64,000 nucleotides of DNA from Microvirga sp. 3-52 (lineage in GTDB: Bacteria > Pseudomonadota > Alphaproteobacteria > Rhizobiales > Beijerinckiaceae): contig NZ_JAHAMK010000020.1 in NCBI RefSeq assembly GCF_018383585.1, positions 14,049 through 78,048 of the forward strand. The letters run 5' to 3'. The first letter of the stretch is position 1. Each line of letters starts with the position of its first letter. A model generated the notes under the pieces. It saw only the letters and a list, made by a program, of their open reading frames with translations. It was not told the DNA's origin and ran no database searches. Made by a program: the position numbers and the translations under genes. Of the stretch, positions 48,361-56,967 are shown piece after piece.

Positions 48361-49524
48361 ATGGCGGTTCGCCAGAAGCCGGTTGAAGACCAGGTCGTCG
48401 TCATCACCGGCGCATCCAGCGGCATAGGACTTGCGACGGCCCATCTGTTTGCCGAACGCGGCGCCAAGGGTCTCGTCCTGGTCGCCCGCAACGAAGACGC
48501 CTTGCGCAAGATCGCCGACGAGCTCGGCCGCGGGTCGACGCGTGCGATCGCGGTTGCCGCAGATGTCAGCAAGCGCGAAGATCTCGAGCGGGTGGCACGC
48601 ACCGCCATCGAGACCTTCGGCGGCTTCGACACCTGGGTGAACGATGCCGCAGTGGCCCTGTACGGGAACCTCAACGACATCCCGCTGGAGGACCAGCGCC
48701 AGCTCTTCGACGTGAACTATTGGGGCGTGGTCAACGGCTCGATGATCGCGGCGGACCACCTGCGCCAACGCGGCGGCACCATCATCAATCTGGGGAGCGT
48801 CCTGTCCGAGCGGGCCATGATCCTCCAGACCCAGTATTCGGCCTCCAAGCACGCCGTGAAGGCTTTCACGGAGGGCCTGCGCATGGAGCTGGCAAACCAG
48901 GGTGCGCCGGTCTCGGTCACGCTCATCAAGCCCTCGTCCATCGACACGCCTTACGTCGAACATGCCCGCAACTATCTCGATCGGGAAAACGCCGTTCCGC
49001 CTCCGGCCTACGATCCGCATCTCGTCGCCAAGGCGATCGTGTACGCCGCGGAGCACCACAGGCGCGAAATCACCATCGGGTTCGGCGGCTGGGTCATCGG
49101 CGCCATGGGCAAGGTCGCGCCTCACCTCGTCGACAAGGCGATGGAATGGACGGGCTATGGTTCGCAGACGACGGATCACCCCGAACGGCCGGGAATGCGG
49201 GACAACCTCTATCGCGCCCGCGAGGACGGCGACATGTATTCGTCTCTTCCCGGCGAGCCGCGCAAGACGAGCCTGCTCCTCGAAGCGCAGATTCACCCGA
49301 TCGTGACGGCCACTCTGCTGGCCGGCGTCGCTGCCGGCCTCGCGGCCCTGTTCCTGCCGTCTCTGGCGGCGAGCCGGCGTCCGAAGCGGTTCAAGCGGCC
49401 GACACCCCGCTATCAGCCTCAGCCAGCCATGCGCCGCAGCGGCAATGGTCATGACAAGCGCACCTTCGGGCCAGGTCACATGAGTCAGCGCGGTCCTTAT
49501 GAAGGCCGTCCGCAGCCGAGGCAC
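48361..49524 (+). CDS. SDR family oxidoreductase with C-terminal membrane segment
   Basis: A 387-residue SDR. The cofactor motif TGASSGIG is near residue 17, the NNAG motif is replaced by WVNDAAVA, the catalytic Ser is in INLGSVLSERA, and YSASK supplies Tyr/Lys. After the Rossmann domain (about 1-250) comes an extension with one hydrophobic segment (about 318-340, IVTATLLAGVAAGLAALFLP) and a basic Arg/Pro/Gln-rich tail. ATG 48361 follows AAGGAGAG, so it is preferred to ATG 48346. The stop codon TGA occupies 49525-49527. An EcfG promoter match places it in the general stress response. Substrate unknown. Confidence 0.9.
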
Positions 49525-49532
49525 TGAGGATG

Positions 49533-49566
49533 CGGAAAGGCCGGATCACAGGGTCCGGCCTTTCCG
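49533..49566 (+). terminator. Hairpin terminator after the SDR gene
   Basis: 13-bp stem CGGAAAGGCCGGA / TCCGGCCTTTCCG with an 8-base loop (49546-49553), 5 bases after the stop. The T-run is inside the stem rather than after it. Confidence 0.7.
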
Positions 49567-49935
49567 AAACTCCCGCGCGTCGTTCGGCCCTTGCTCGGTT
49601 TCGCATCCTGGGAGTCTGGCCCACAAATCCGTTCCCCACTCAGGAGCGGGCTTGGGAAGTTGCAGATTTTCGAAGCAGGCTCCGAAGCCCTCGGACCCTC
49701 CGACGTCATCACCGGGCTCGTCCCGGTGCTCCCGATTGTTTTGAGCGCAGCGCCGTTCAGTATCGGGACAGCCGGCCCAAGGCCGGCCATGACGGGGGAG
49801 GAGGATGCCACCCGAAGTTTGCTTACGGAAGGCTTGTGTGCCCTGGGTTCCGGTTTCCGGTGGATCGTCGAAGAGCGACAAGATGGCCGCATCCGGCACG
49901 TTCCGAAGTCGACGGTTGCAGGCTAGCCTTTCTCC
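49567..49935. repeat. Gap with REP-like palindromes (49702-49796)
   Basis: 369 bases between the terminator and mepA. Family-1 units: GACGTCATCACCGGGCTCGTCCCGGTGCTCCCGAT and TATCGGGACAGCCGGCCCAAGGCCGGCCATGACGG. The remainder shows no gene that I can support. Confidence 0.75.
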
Positions 49936-50847
49936 ATGATCCCGATTCGCTCTCTCGCCATCACGCTCGCTCTTCTCATCGGCGGCTCCGCCACCGCTCA
50001 GGATAAGGGCACCCTCGATCCGAAGCCGCTGCCGCCGCTCGCCAACCCGAACGATCCCAGGCTGGCCGCGAAGGAATTGTTCGGGCGGCGCGCCACGCCG
50101 GCCGATCTTCGCTCGCGATCCATCGGAAGCTATGCCCGCGGCTGCGTTGCGGGCGCGGCGGCAATCCCAATCGATGGCGACAACTGGCAGGTCATGCGCC
50201 TGTCCCGCAACCGCAACTGGGGCCATCCGCAGATGATCGGCTTCCTGCAGCGGTTCGCCACCCGGCTTCCGGGCATCAACGGATGGCCCGGCCTTCTCGT
50301 CGGCGACATTTCCCAGCCGCGCGGCGGGCCGATGATCACGGGCCATGCCTCGCACCAGGTCGGCCTCGATGCGGATATCTGGCTCACGCCCATGCCCAAT
50401 CGCCGCCTCTCGCGGGCGGAGCGCGAGGAGATGTCGGCCACCAACATGGTGCGCGAGGACTGGCTCGACGTCGATCCCGCCAGATGGACGCCGCAGCACA
50501 CCGCGCTCATCCGTGCAGCCTCTTCGGAACGAAGCGTCGCCCGGATCTTCGTGAACCCGGCGATCAAGAGGGCGCTCTGCCGGGAAGCGGGCACGGACCG
50601 GTCCTGGCTGACGAAGGTTCGGCCGATGTGGGGCCACAACTACCATTTCCACATCCGCCTCGCCTGCCCGGCGGGCGAAGCGGGCTGTTCCGATCAGGAT
50701 CCGCCGCCGCGAGGCGACGGCTGCGGCGCCGAGCTCGACGCCTGGTTCACGCCGCAGATGCTGCATCCGAAGCCCGGCAAGCCCCGTCCGCCGCTGACCC
50801 TGGCGCAGCTGCCGAACGAGTGCCGCGGCGTGCTCAATGCGCCTTGA
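49936..50847 (+). CDS. mepA: Penicillin-insensitive murein endopeptidase
   Basis: A 303-residue periplasmic LAS-family metallopeptidase (M74) cutting D-Ala-mDAP cross-links of peptidoglycan. Signal peptide residues 1-21 (ending TAQ). Zinc-site motifs are GHASHQVGLDADIWL and the C-terminal WGHNYHFHIRLAC. Four Cys in the last part (CPAGEAGC, GDGCG) probably form disulfides. It stands alone, convergent with msrA. Confidence 0.95.
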   Translation: MIPIRSLAITLALLIGGSATAQDKGTLDPKPLPPLANPNDPRLAAKELFGRRATPADLRSRSIGSYARGCVAGAAAIPIDGDNWQVMRLSRNRNWGHPQMIGFLQRFATRLPGINGWPGLLVGDISQPRGGPMITGHASHQVGLDADIWLTPMPNRRLSRAEREEMSATNMVREDWLDVDPARWTPQHTALIRAASSERSVARIFVNPAIKRALCREAGTDRSWLTKVRPMWGHNYHFHIRLACPAGEAGCSDQDPPPRGDGCGAELDAWFTPQMLHPKPGKPRPPLTLAQLPNECRGVLNAP

Positions 50848-50861
50848 GACGGCTCTGAAAC

Positions 50862-50893
50862 GAAAACGGCTTGCACCCGAAAGGGTGCAAGCC
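50862..50893. terminator. Bidirectional terminator between mepA and msrA
   Basis: 11-bp stem GGCTTGCACCC / GGGTGCAAGCC with a GAAA tetraloop (50868-50893). CGAAAAC on the left provides a T-run on the minus strand, so it works best for msrA. Confidence 0.85.
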
Positions 50894-50927
50894 GCCCTCT
50901 GACGCTGCTTGAAAGTCGGCTCGGTCC

Positions 50928-51587
50928 TTATTCGGCAGCCACGCCGACGCCGATCTGGCACGACACGCCCGTGCCGCCGAGGCCGCAATAGCCGTTCGGA
51001 TTCTTGGCCAGGTACTGCTGGTGGTAGTCCTCAGCGAAGTAGAACGGTCCCGCATCGAGGATCTCGGTCGTGACCGGCCCATAGCCCTTGGCGGCCAGAG
51101 CCTGGCCGTAGGCCGCTTTGGAGGCCTCTGCGGCCTTCCTCTGTTCGTCGTCGAACACGTAGATCCCGGAGCGGTACTGGGTGCCCGCATCGGTGCCCTG
51201 GCGCATGCCCTGGGTCGGATCGTGGTTCTCCCAGAAGGTCTTCAGCAGGGTTTCGTAGGAGATCACTTTCGGGTCGTAGACCACCAGCACGACCTCGTTG
51301 TGCCCGGTCAGGCCGGAGCACACTTCCTCGTAGGTCGGGTTCGGCGTGGTGCCGGCGGCATAGCCCGCAGCGGTGATCCAGATGCCGTCACCCAGCTGCC
51401 AGAACTTGCGCTCCGCGCCCCAGAAGCAGCCGAGGCCGAACAGGGCCTTTCCCATGCCCTCGGGATAAGGCGGCTGAAGGGGACGGTCGTTGATGAAATG
51501 CCGCTCAGCCGTTGGAATCGCGCTGGTCCGGCCGGGCAGAGCCTCGGCGGCAGTCGGCAGATCGAGTCGTTTGCGGAAGCTGAACAT
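50928..51587 (-). CDS. msrA: Peptide methionine sulfoxide reductase MsrA
   Basis: A 219-residue MsrA reducing the S epimer of methionine sulfoxide. The catalytic Cys54 lies in [14 protein letters not shown]. Downstream are [30 protein letters not shown] and the C-terminal [11 protein letters not shown], whose Cys residues can act as resolving Cys. GAGGGA precedes ATG 51587, rather than an upstream in-frame start. The roughly 45-residue N-terminal lead matches the long MsrA of Rhizobiales. Confidence 0.95.
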   Translation of the reverse strand: MFSFRKRLDLPTAAEALPGRTSAIPTAERHFINDRPLQPPYPEGMGKALFGLGCFWGAERKFWQLGDGIWITAAGYAAGTTPNPTYEEVCSGLTGHNEVVLVVYDPKVISYETLLKTFWENHDPTQGMRQGTDAGTQYRSGIYVFDDEQRKAAEASKAAYGQALAAKGYGPVTTEILDAGPFYFAEDYHQQYLAKNPNGYCGLGGTGVSCQIGVGVAAE

Positions 51588-51671
51588 GGAGATCCCTCGC
51601 GTGACCTCGCTGATGTAAGCACTGCCTCGCAGTTTCGGGAGTGTCCGGGCCGTCACCTTCCCGTGAAAAGC

Positions 51672-51992
51672 TCAGCGGCCCGCGAGGTACCCGATCGGCT
51701 CCAGCGGCTTCTGGCCCAGCCACATCAGCAGCGCCCCCACCAGGAAGCCCGTGACCGAAGCAGGCATCTGCAGGACGTAAGTCGCGATCGGATCCCACAG
51801 CCAGGGATAGCCGCGCTGCGCAATGCTTCCCTCAAGCCCGGCCATTCCGCTCGGGAAGAAGGTTCCGCCCACTTTTCCGATGGAGGCGAACGATACAGCA
51901 TTGTTGACGATGGATCGGGTTCCATCGATCACCAACCCGATAAATCCCGCCGCGATCAGCAGGAGGCCAAGGCTACGCGCTAGAAACTTCAA
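51672..51992 (-). CDS. Small membrane protein of unknown function
   Basis: A 106-residue protein with two hydrophobic segments: residues about 5-24 (ARSLGLLLIAAGFIGLVIDG) and 78-95 (ASVTGFLVGALLMWLGQ). Between them is an extracytoplasmic-looking loop. The start is TTG at 51992 with AGAGGTG upstream. It resembles conserved Rhizobiales hypothetical proteins (RSIVNNAVSFASIG), with no known role. It lies between msrA and the tRNA gene. Confidence 0.72.
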   Translation of the reverse strand: MKFLARSLGLLLIAAGFIGLVIDGTRSIVNNAVSFASIGKVGGTFFPSGMAGLEGSIAQRGYPWLWDPIATYVLQMPASVTGFLVGALLMWLGQKPLEPIGYLAGR

Positions 51993-52200
51993 GGAAAGAC
52001 ACCTCTATGAACAGAGGGGGATTATCTAGAGCGTTTTGTCGCAATGGCAAAGGCGATTCCGGCTAGTTCGTCACAAGTTCGGTCTTGCCTTTTGCCCCGA
52101 TTTAGCGATACACGGGCGCTCCGCAGACGCAAGCGGCGAACCTGACCGACCCGTGTCGCGCGGTGAGTTTGAAGGTTTGTGAGCCCGAGAGGCTCATGCT

Positions 52201-52290
52201 GGAGGGGTGGCCGAGTGGTTGAAGGCGCACGCCTGGAAAGTGTGTATACGGGAAACCGTATCGCGGGTTCGAATCCCGCTCCCTCCGCCA
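52201..52290 (+). tRNA. tRNA-Ser (anticodon GGA)
   Basis: 90 bases including an encoded CCA. Acceptor GGAGGGG pairs with TCCCTCC (one G-T pair). D-arm GCCGAGTGGTTGAAGGC, anticodon loop CTGGAAA with GGA, a long variable arm (TGTATACGGGAAACCGTA) and T-arm GCGGGTTCGAATCCCGC. All features fit a type-II serine tRNA. An integrase gene starts 98 bases downstream. Confidence 0.97.
52262..52290 (+). other. Probable attachment site (attL) of the genomic island
   Basis: The T-arm and 3' end of tRNA-Ser, the usual crossover for tyrosine integrases, directly precede the island integrase. I saw no second copy of the TTCGAATCCCGCTCCCTCC-type sequence up to 64000, so attR lies outside the window or has decayed. 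Confidence 0.6.
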
Positions 52291-52388
52291 TTTATTCCTA
52301 ACATACTGAAATCAACCGTGTTTTTATCGGCGACCTGAATGAAGGTGGTGACACCGTGTCACCGCTCTGACAGGCAGGATGCAGCCGA

Positions 52389-53711
52389 GTGGGTCGCTCG
52401 GACTACCTTCAATGTCGTCGAGGATGGTGGTTCGTGCGCCTTCGCGTACCAGCCCATCTGATTCCAGTGGTCGGTCAGACGCATCTCGTCCGGTCGCTCG
52501 ATACGAAAGATGCGGTTGTGGCGCAGCAACGGCGGTGGGTGGCATTGGCCGAGCTATGGCGCTGGATTGGCTCACAAACCGTTTCAGACGGTTGGTCGCC
52601 CGCCTGGGCGGCTCATCTCATCGGTCCCGACGGTGCCCTCGAACCTCCAGACCCAGTAATCTCAAGGCCCGCTCTGTCTGGTCCTGGCATACGCAGCCCC
52701 AGGAGAGGTCGGTCACAGTCTTTCCATTCGCGCCTGAACATTGACTTCACCATCACAGCCATGATGGAGCAATGGTTGAAAGAGATGAGGGACGAGCACA
52801 CCCGTCAAACCATTGCCCAGCATCGAGCAGCTATCAGTCAGTTTGTGAAATTCCGTTCGGGAAACATGTCGATCCGAAGTGTAGACCGAAGGGCGGCGGG
52901 TGAGTTTGTGAGCAACTTCCTAATGGTATCCGGCTCAGGCCAAAAGACCATAAACCGGAAGATAAGTTCCCTTTCGTCTATGTGGCGCTGGCTCATAAAG
53001 CGGGGATTCGTCGAGATAAACCCATGGATAGGCCAAGGTTCCTTCTCCGCACGAGCCAAGCGCAACACGGAGAGAAAGCGCGCCTACCGCAGCGACGAAC
53101 TCTGCGCGCTCTTTAAATCCTCCCCAGAAAATATCGTGGGTGAGCGCTACGGGCGGATAATCTCCGACTTGCAACGACTGGCTCTATTGACAGGATGTCG
53201 CCTTGGGGAGCTTTGCGACATTCATGCAAATGATGTGCTGACATCTCAGAAAGCCTTTCAGATTCCTAGCGGAAAGACGGAGAATGCCCGCCGAGTCATG
53301 CCCGTCCATCAGCTTGGATGGCCAATCATAGAGCGTCGTCTGAGCAGCACTTCAGATGGATGGTTATTCTCTGGCCTTACCCCCGCAGGGCCAGACGCTA
53401 AAAGGAGTTGGATTGTCGCGAAGCGGTTTGCCACCTTTCGGCAGACTGCTCTCGGGCCTGACAAGGCAGTTGACTTCCATAGTTTCAGGCGGACGTTCGC
53501 CACATACCTCGAACGGGCATCAACACAAACCCATGCGGTAAACACGAGCACAATTGCGGAGTTGATGGGGCACGTGAAGCCGACTTTGGCTTTGGCTGTG
53601 TATTCGTCGGGCCTCGTCCCCGCCCAACTCCGTTCCGCCATCGATGCGCTCGATCTCGTTTTGGAAACCGAAGTCATCGCCGTATTAGCAGGAGAACGTA
53701 CTCGTAGCTGA
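52389..53711 (+). CDS. Tyrosine-type site-specific integrase
   Basis: A 440-residue phage-type integrase with GTG start. The N-terminus YLQCRRGWWFVRLRVPAHL resembles the DUF6538 arm domain. A SAM-like core-binding domain follows (about 118-215), then the catalytic domain with Arg in TGCRLGEL, Lys in PSGKTENARR, HSFRRT (His-x-x-Arg), the later His in LMGHVK and the nucleophile Tyr in AVYSSG. All catalytic residues are present, so it should be active. It points away from tRNA-Ser, its likely target. Confidence 0.93.
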   Translation: MGRSDYLQCRRGWWFVRLRVPAHLIPVVGQTHLVRSLDTKDAVVAQQRRWVALAELWRWIGSQTVSDGWSPAWAAHLIGPDGALEPPDPVISRPALSGPGIRSPRRGRSQSFHSRLNIDFTITAMMEQWLKEMRDEHTRQTIAQHRAAISQFVKFRSGNMSIRSVDRRAAGEFVSNFLMVSGSGQKTINRKISSLSSMWRWLIKRGFVEINPWIGQGSFSARAKRNTERKRAYRSDELCALFKSSPENIVGERYGRIISDLQRLALLTGCRLGELCDIHANDVLTSQKAFQIPSGKTENARRVMPVHQLGWPIIERRLSSTSDGWLFSGLTPAGPDAKRSWIVAKRFATFRQTALGPDKAVDFHSFRRTFATYLERASTQTHAVNTSTIAELMGHVKPTLALAVYSSGLVPAQLRSAIDALDLVLETEVIAVLAGERTRS

Positions 53712-53814
53712 TGCTGTGCGACTGCCCCGTCACACCATGCGAGCGTCCGATCCCAATACTCTTTTCCGCTCTTACACCGCCTGCGGCTTACAACTTCTAG
53801 TATTTACACCTTGA

Positions 53815-55329
53815 GTGTCAGCTATCCAGCCCGCAATGATCAGTATAAGTTTACCTTTGAAGCTCCTTGCATACGACAACTGGTGCGTCATGGCCGAAAT
53901 TCATGATGACGATCTCATTGTTCATACTGTTCATGGGACGTGGCCATATGGGTTTGTTCGCCATGTCGGTAGGCGCATCTTCGGCAGTCGCGCAAGTTCA
54001 CGAAACAAGCCGTCCTGGTTCGAAGAAGGGTCAGGCTTCTGCAAAGATATAATCGGTCAGGTCAACAGCCCCATCGTATGGGTTCCCTTCTCTTGGAGTG
54101 GAAACAATTCTTTCCTTTCACGTCGGACCGCAGCCATTGAGCTTGCTGAACGTCTGAGGCTCTGGTTTCGCGAAAGACCCAATGCCCGCCACATTGTCAT
54201 TGCACACAGCCACGGAGGTACAGTTGCCATCTCGGCCTGCAATATTTTAGCCAATTCAGACGACCCTCTGCCAGAAATTATAACGCTCGCAACTCCTTTC
54301 ACGAGAATTTTTATTGCTGATGATCCTATATTCGTGATGGTAGCTAGGTATATGCTACTCCAGTATGGGCCAATCGCAGTAGCTTTGTTTACGGCGATTT
54401 GGGTTTATATACATCATTCCGCTGAAACGACACTGCTTACAAGCTTTTTATTGTCATTCTTATTTTTCTGGATTGTAGCTATCGTTGTCTACTTGCCAAT
54501 TATAATAATTGGAATGTATCGAAAGAATTATATTAAGAAGCTTAGATATACAGACAGCCTATCAATCAAGCGAGCCCTACCTATTCAGAAATACAATCTG
54601 CTCGCATTGCGAGGAACTTTCGACGAAGCGAGTCTTTCGATTGCCACCTCCCAGTTTTTGCTGTTTGTTTCAGAAACTGTCATCATGCGCGGAATAGTTT
54701 CCCCCTTCTATAAAGTCGGAATATATTATAGATCGATCAAAAGGAGACATTTTGGTAAGAGAGCCAAACTCATTATCATTGGAATCATTGCCATTTTACT
54801 TTTACCCAATGTATTGCAAAATATAAATAACATCTATGACTTCTATAAAAATTATACTGATATAAGCGTTGATATTTCCAGCCATAGCAGCATACCCGTC
54901 ATTGAGTCCGCTGTCTTATTCATTCTCGCTATATTTAACTACATAATATACTGGGGAATATTATTAGCTGACGTTGGCGGAATAATTTTTGCAGCGTACT
55001 GCGCTATTCTGCTTGTCGGTGCCGCTCTTCTTTTACCCGCCCAAATTGTTTTAGCGATTGCAGTTGGCAGTGAGGTTTTGAAGACTGCTGGTCTTGGCAT
55101 TGTTGAGAGTGAACCAATCCCATCCGGCGTATCAGGCAGACTCATGACCATCAGTGCGACTGAGGCGGAAAAGGCTAGTGGTATCCACCTAACAAAAGAG
55201 TCCGCATGTACGATACGTGTTGTCGCGCAGTTTCTGAAGCGCCGTCCAAGAGATGCAATATCGTCGCCGGAGGTCATTACCACAATATCCGGATCGTTCT
55301 CGGGGATCAGCAGGAATGCCGGAGGATGA
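53815..55329 (+). CDS. AT-rich alpha/beta-hydrolase-fold membrane protein
   Basis: A 504-residue protein from a GTG start. ATG 53836 or 53890 are alternatives and none has a good ribosome site. Residues about 33-155 look like an alpha/beta hydrolase: an HTVHGTW strand-loop and the nucleophile elbow IVIAHSHGGTVA with Ser132, then ITLATPFTR. Several membrane segments follow (about 185-240, 320-340, 365-425). Base composition is far more AT-rich than elsewhere in the window, with many ATA/TTA codons, indicating transfer. The last about 130 codons lie antisense to the convergent gene. An esterase/lipase activity is plausible; the role is unknown, and island cargo such as defence or envelope modification are guesses. 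Confidence 0.72.
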   Translation: MSAIQPAMISISLPLKLLAYDNWCVMAEIHDDDLIVHTVHGTWPYGFVRHVGRRIFGSRASSRNKPSWFEEGSGFCKDIIGQVNSPIVWVPFSWSGNNSFLSRRTAAIELAERLRLWFRERPNARHIVIAHSHGGTVAISACNILANSDDPLPEIITLATPFTRIFIADDPIFVMVARYMLLQYGPIAVALFTAIWVYIHHSAETTLLTSFLLSFLFFWIVAIVVYLPIIIIGMYRKNYIKKLRYTDSLSIKRALPIQKYNLLALRGTFDEASLSIATSQFLLFVSETVIMRGIVSPFYKVGIYYRSIKRRHFGKRAKLIIIGIIAILLLPNVLQNINNIYDFYKNYTDISVDISSHSSIPVIESAVLFILAIFNYIIYWGILLADVGGIIFAAYCAILLVGAALLLPAQIVLAIAVGSEVLKTAGLGIVESEPIPSGVSGRLMTISATEAEKASGIHLTKESACTIRVVAQFLKRRPRDAISSPEVITTISGSFSGISRNAGG

Positions 55330-56066
55330 TCCATCTTCTGAATCCATCGCGAAAAAAAGGACGCAAGATCAGTTTTGCGATTGAAATTTTCGACAGATTG
55401 CCGAATGGCCTCCTCAGTCGCCGACGAAACGGTGTTCCGGATAAGAGTGAGGGCAGCATTTGCATCTTTCGCATCAGAGACGCTTTGGAGGCGCGTCAGA
55501 ATATGCTCATGAACCAAGGCTGGATCGAGATGTTGGATGATCTCAATCTGGGTTGCATTGATCGGGCCGGACTTCTGACGCAGTACATCACGCCTTACGC
55601 TGTGCTGCGGGTCGGCAAAAGTCTCGAACACGGTAAAGTAGAGATCGGGATTAGGGAGCGGATTATCGCCGATCCGATTGAGAACACCGAGAAGACCCTC
55701 TGGGACTGTTCCGAAGACGCTCCAGACAATCTCCCTCGCCCGATGAGAGGCCATCAAGGCACTGGCAATTCGCCCGTGCGGGTCATCATTGCAGACATGA
55801 GAACCAGTGGCTGCAAGGGGCTGGAGACGGGAGGCAAGGCGATCAGGACCGTCTCGGGTCAGGACGGCCAGGGCCGCAAAGATGGCCTGCCGCCGGAGGG
55901 TGGATGTGCAGAAGGTGAATGACAGGAAATTTGGATATTTCGTATCCAATTCGACGGCGATGCTCAGAGGCCAACCGGAAAAGGAACGGGGTCGAAGATG
56001 TTGGCTCGCCGTGTTTGGTTCCAATAGCAGGCTCCATGATGGTCTCGGATGAGACGAGACTCGCAT
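54939..56066 (-). CDS. Island protein of unknown function, 3' overlap with the hydrolase gene
   Basis: About 375 residues from ATG 56066. A TTG at 56084 is possible. The part encoded between about 55230 and 55990 reads like real protein: helical, charged, with QIEIIQHLDPALVHEHILTRLQ and DDIASLGRRFRNCATTRI, the latter loosely like the LG..LrNC motif of PcfJ-type proteins (weak). The C-terminal about 95 residues are antisense to the 3' end of the hydrolase gene and look unnatural, so this gene may be truncated or end by overlap. No ribosome site is clear. No function assigned. Confidence 0.5.
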   Translation of the reverse strand: MRVSSHPRPSWSLLLEPNTASQHLRPRSFSGWPLSIAVELDTKYPNFLSFTFCTSTLRRQAIFAALAVLTRDGPDRLASRLQPLAATGSHVCNDDPHGRIASALMASHRAREIVWSVFGTVPEGLLGVLNRIGDNPLPNPDLYFTVFETFADPQHSVRRDVLRQKSGPINATQIEIIQHLDPALVHEHILTRLQSVSDAKDANAALTLIRNTVSSATEEAIRQSVENFNRKTDLASFFSRWIQKMDHPPAFLLIPENDPDIVVMTSGDDIASLGRRFRNCATTRIVHADSFVRWIPLAFSASVALMVMSLPDTPDGIGSLSTMPRPAVFKTSLPTAIAKTIWAGKRRAAPTSRIAQYAAKIIPPTSANNIPQYIM

Positions 56067-56137
56067 GGAGGCTATTTTTAGCAACTAATTTCTGCTTCGA
56101 CGACAGGACTGTCTGATCGACTATTTGGAGTCATCTG

Positions 56138-56602
56138 TTGCGCCGCCTACTCATATGTCTGCTTCTTATTCCATTACCTGCTTTCGCCCAGCGGATCACC
56201 GGTCAGGCAACTGTCATCGACGGTGACACTATCGAGATTGGTAAATCCCGCATCCGCCTACACGGGATCGATGCGCCGGAGAGTGGCCAAACGTGTCAGG
56301 ATGCAAACAGGCGAGTTTATCGCTGCGGGCAGAAAGCAGCGTTTGCATTGGCCGACTGGATTGGTCGGACGACCGTCTCCTGTAAGCCCCGCGACACCGA
56401 CCGGTATGGTCGGGTGGTCGCGGTCTGCTATGCCCGAGGGAAAGATATGAACCTATGGATGGTCCAGCAAGGATGGGCCATCGCTTACCAAGAGTACAGC
56501 CAGGATTATGTGCCGGACGAACTTACCGCGCGGCGTGTCCGAGCGGGAATGTGGACTGGAACCTTCGTGCCGCCTTCAGAGTGGCGCAAGGGACGACGCT
56601 GA
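56138..56602 (+). CDS. Secreted thermonuclease (SNase-like) family protein
   Basis: A 154-residue SNase-fold protein with a signal peptide (RRLLICLLLIPLPAFA). Catalytic positions resemble staphylococcal nuclease: Arg40 in RIRLHGIDAPE, Glu48 and Arg92 in DRYGRVV. The calcium Asp of VIDGDTIE is also present. Extra Cys pairs (CQD...YRCGQ, SCK...VCY) suggest disulfides. The start is TTG with GGAG 8 bases upstream. Secreted or periplasmic nucleic-acid degradation is the likely activity. Confidence 0.88.
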   Translation: MRRLLICLLLIPLPAFAQRITGQATVIDGDTIEIGKSRIRLHGIDAPESGQTCQDANRRVYRCGQKAAFALADWIGRTTVSCKPRDTDRYGRVVAVCYARGKDMNLWMVQQGWAIAYQEYSQDYVPDELTARRVRAGMWTGTFVPPSEWRKGRR

Positions 56603-56967
56603 CTTGCACATAATCAAATAGTTAGAGGCAATGCCACCTGCGTCCGGCGGTAGTGAGCAGCGGAGTTGAGCCCGCACTATCCGAACTTATTGATCCGGCT
56701 TGGGTGCAGTTGAAACACTGGCGGCCATCGATAGGATCGAACAGGCCAGCCAAGCTCTGGCACAGTTCAAGATCACCCAAGCCGTCTCTATAAATCTCAA
56801 TTCTCGGCAGGAGTTGACTCAGGCATATCGACAATTGCGAGGTGACTGCCACAAGGCGTGACCTACACTTTAGATATCTACCAAAGAGCTATGATTTCAC
56901 CATCTTCAATCCATGACAAAGGCAACGCTATAAGTCATATTTTCCCGTCCAAGAGAAAAGAGACTCC
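56603..56967. other. Intergenic gap with a possible small reading frame
   Basis: 365 bases. A 53-codon plus-strand frame (56700-56861, TTG start, no clear ribosome site) reads ETLAAIDRIEQASQALAQFK, which is protein-like and helical. It may be a small gene or the remnant of a longer one. The promoter of the five-gene envelope run must lie between 56862 and 56967, and I see no clear match. Confidence 0.3.

Noticed and set aside
55206-55922. 238-codon plus-strand frame
   Set aside because: It is antisense to the more protein-like minus-strand gene and has no start signal or domain.
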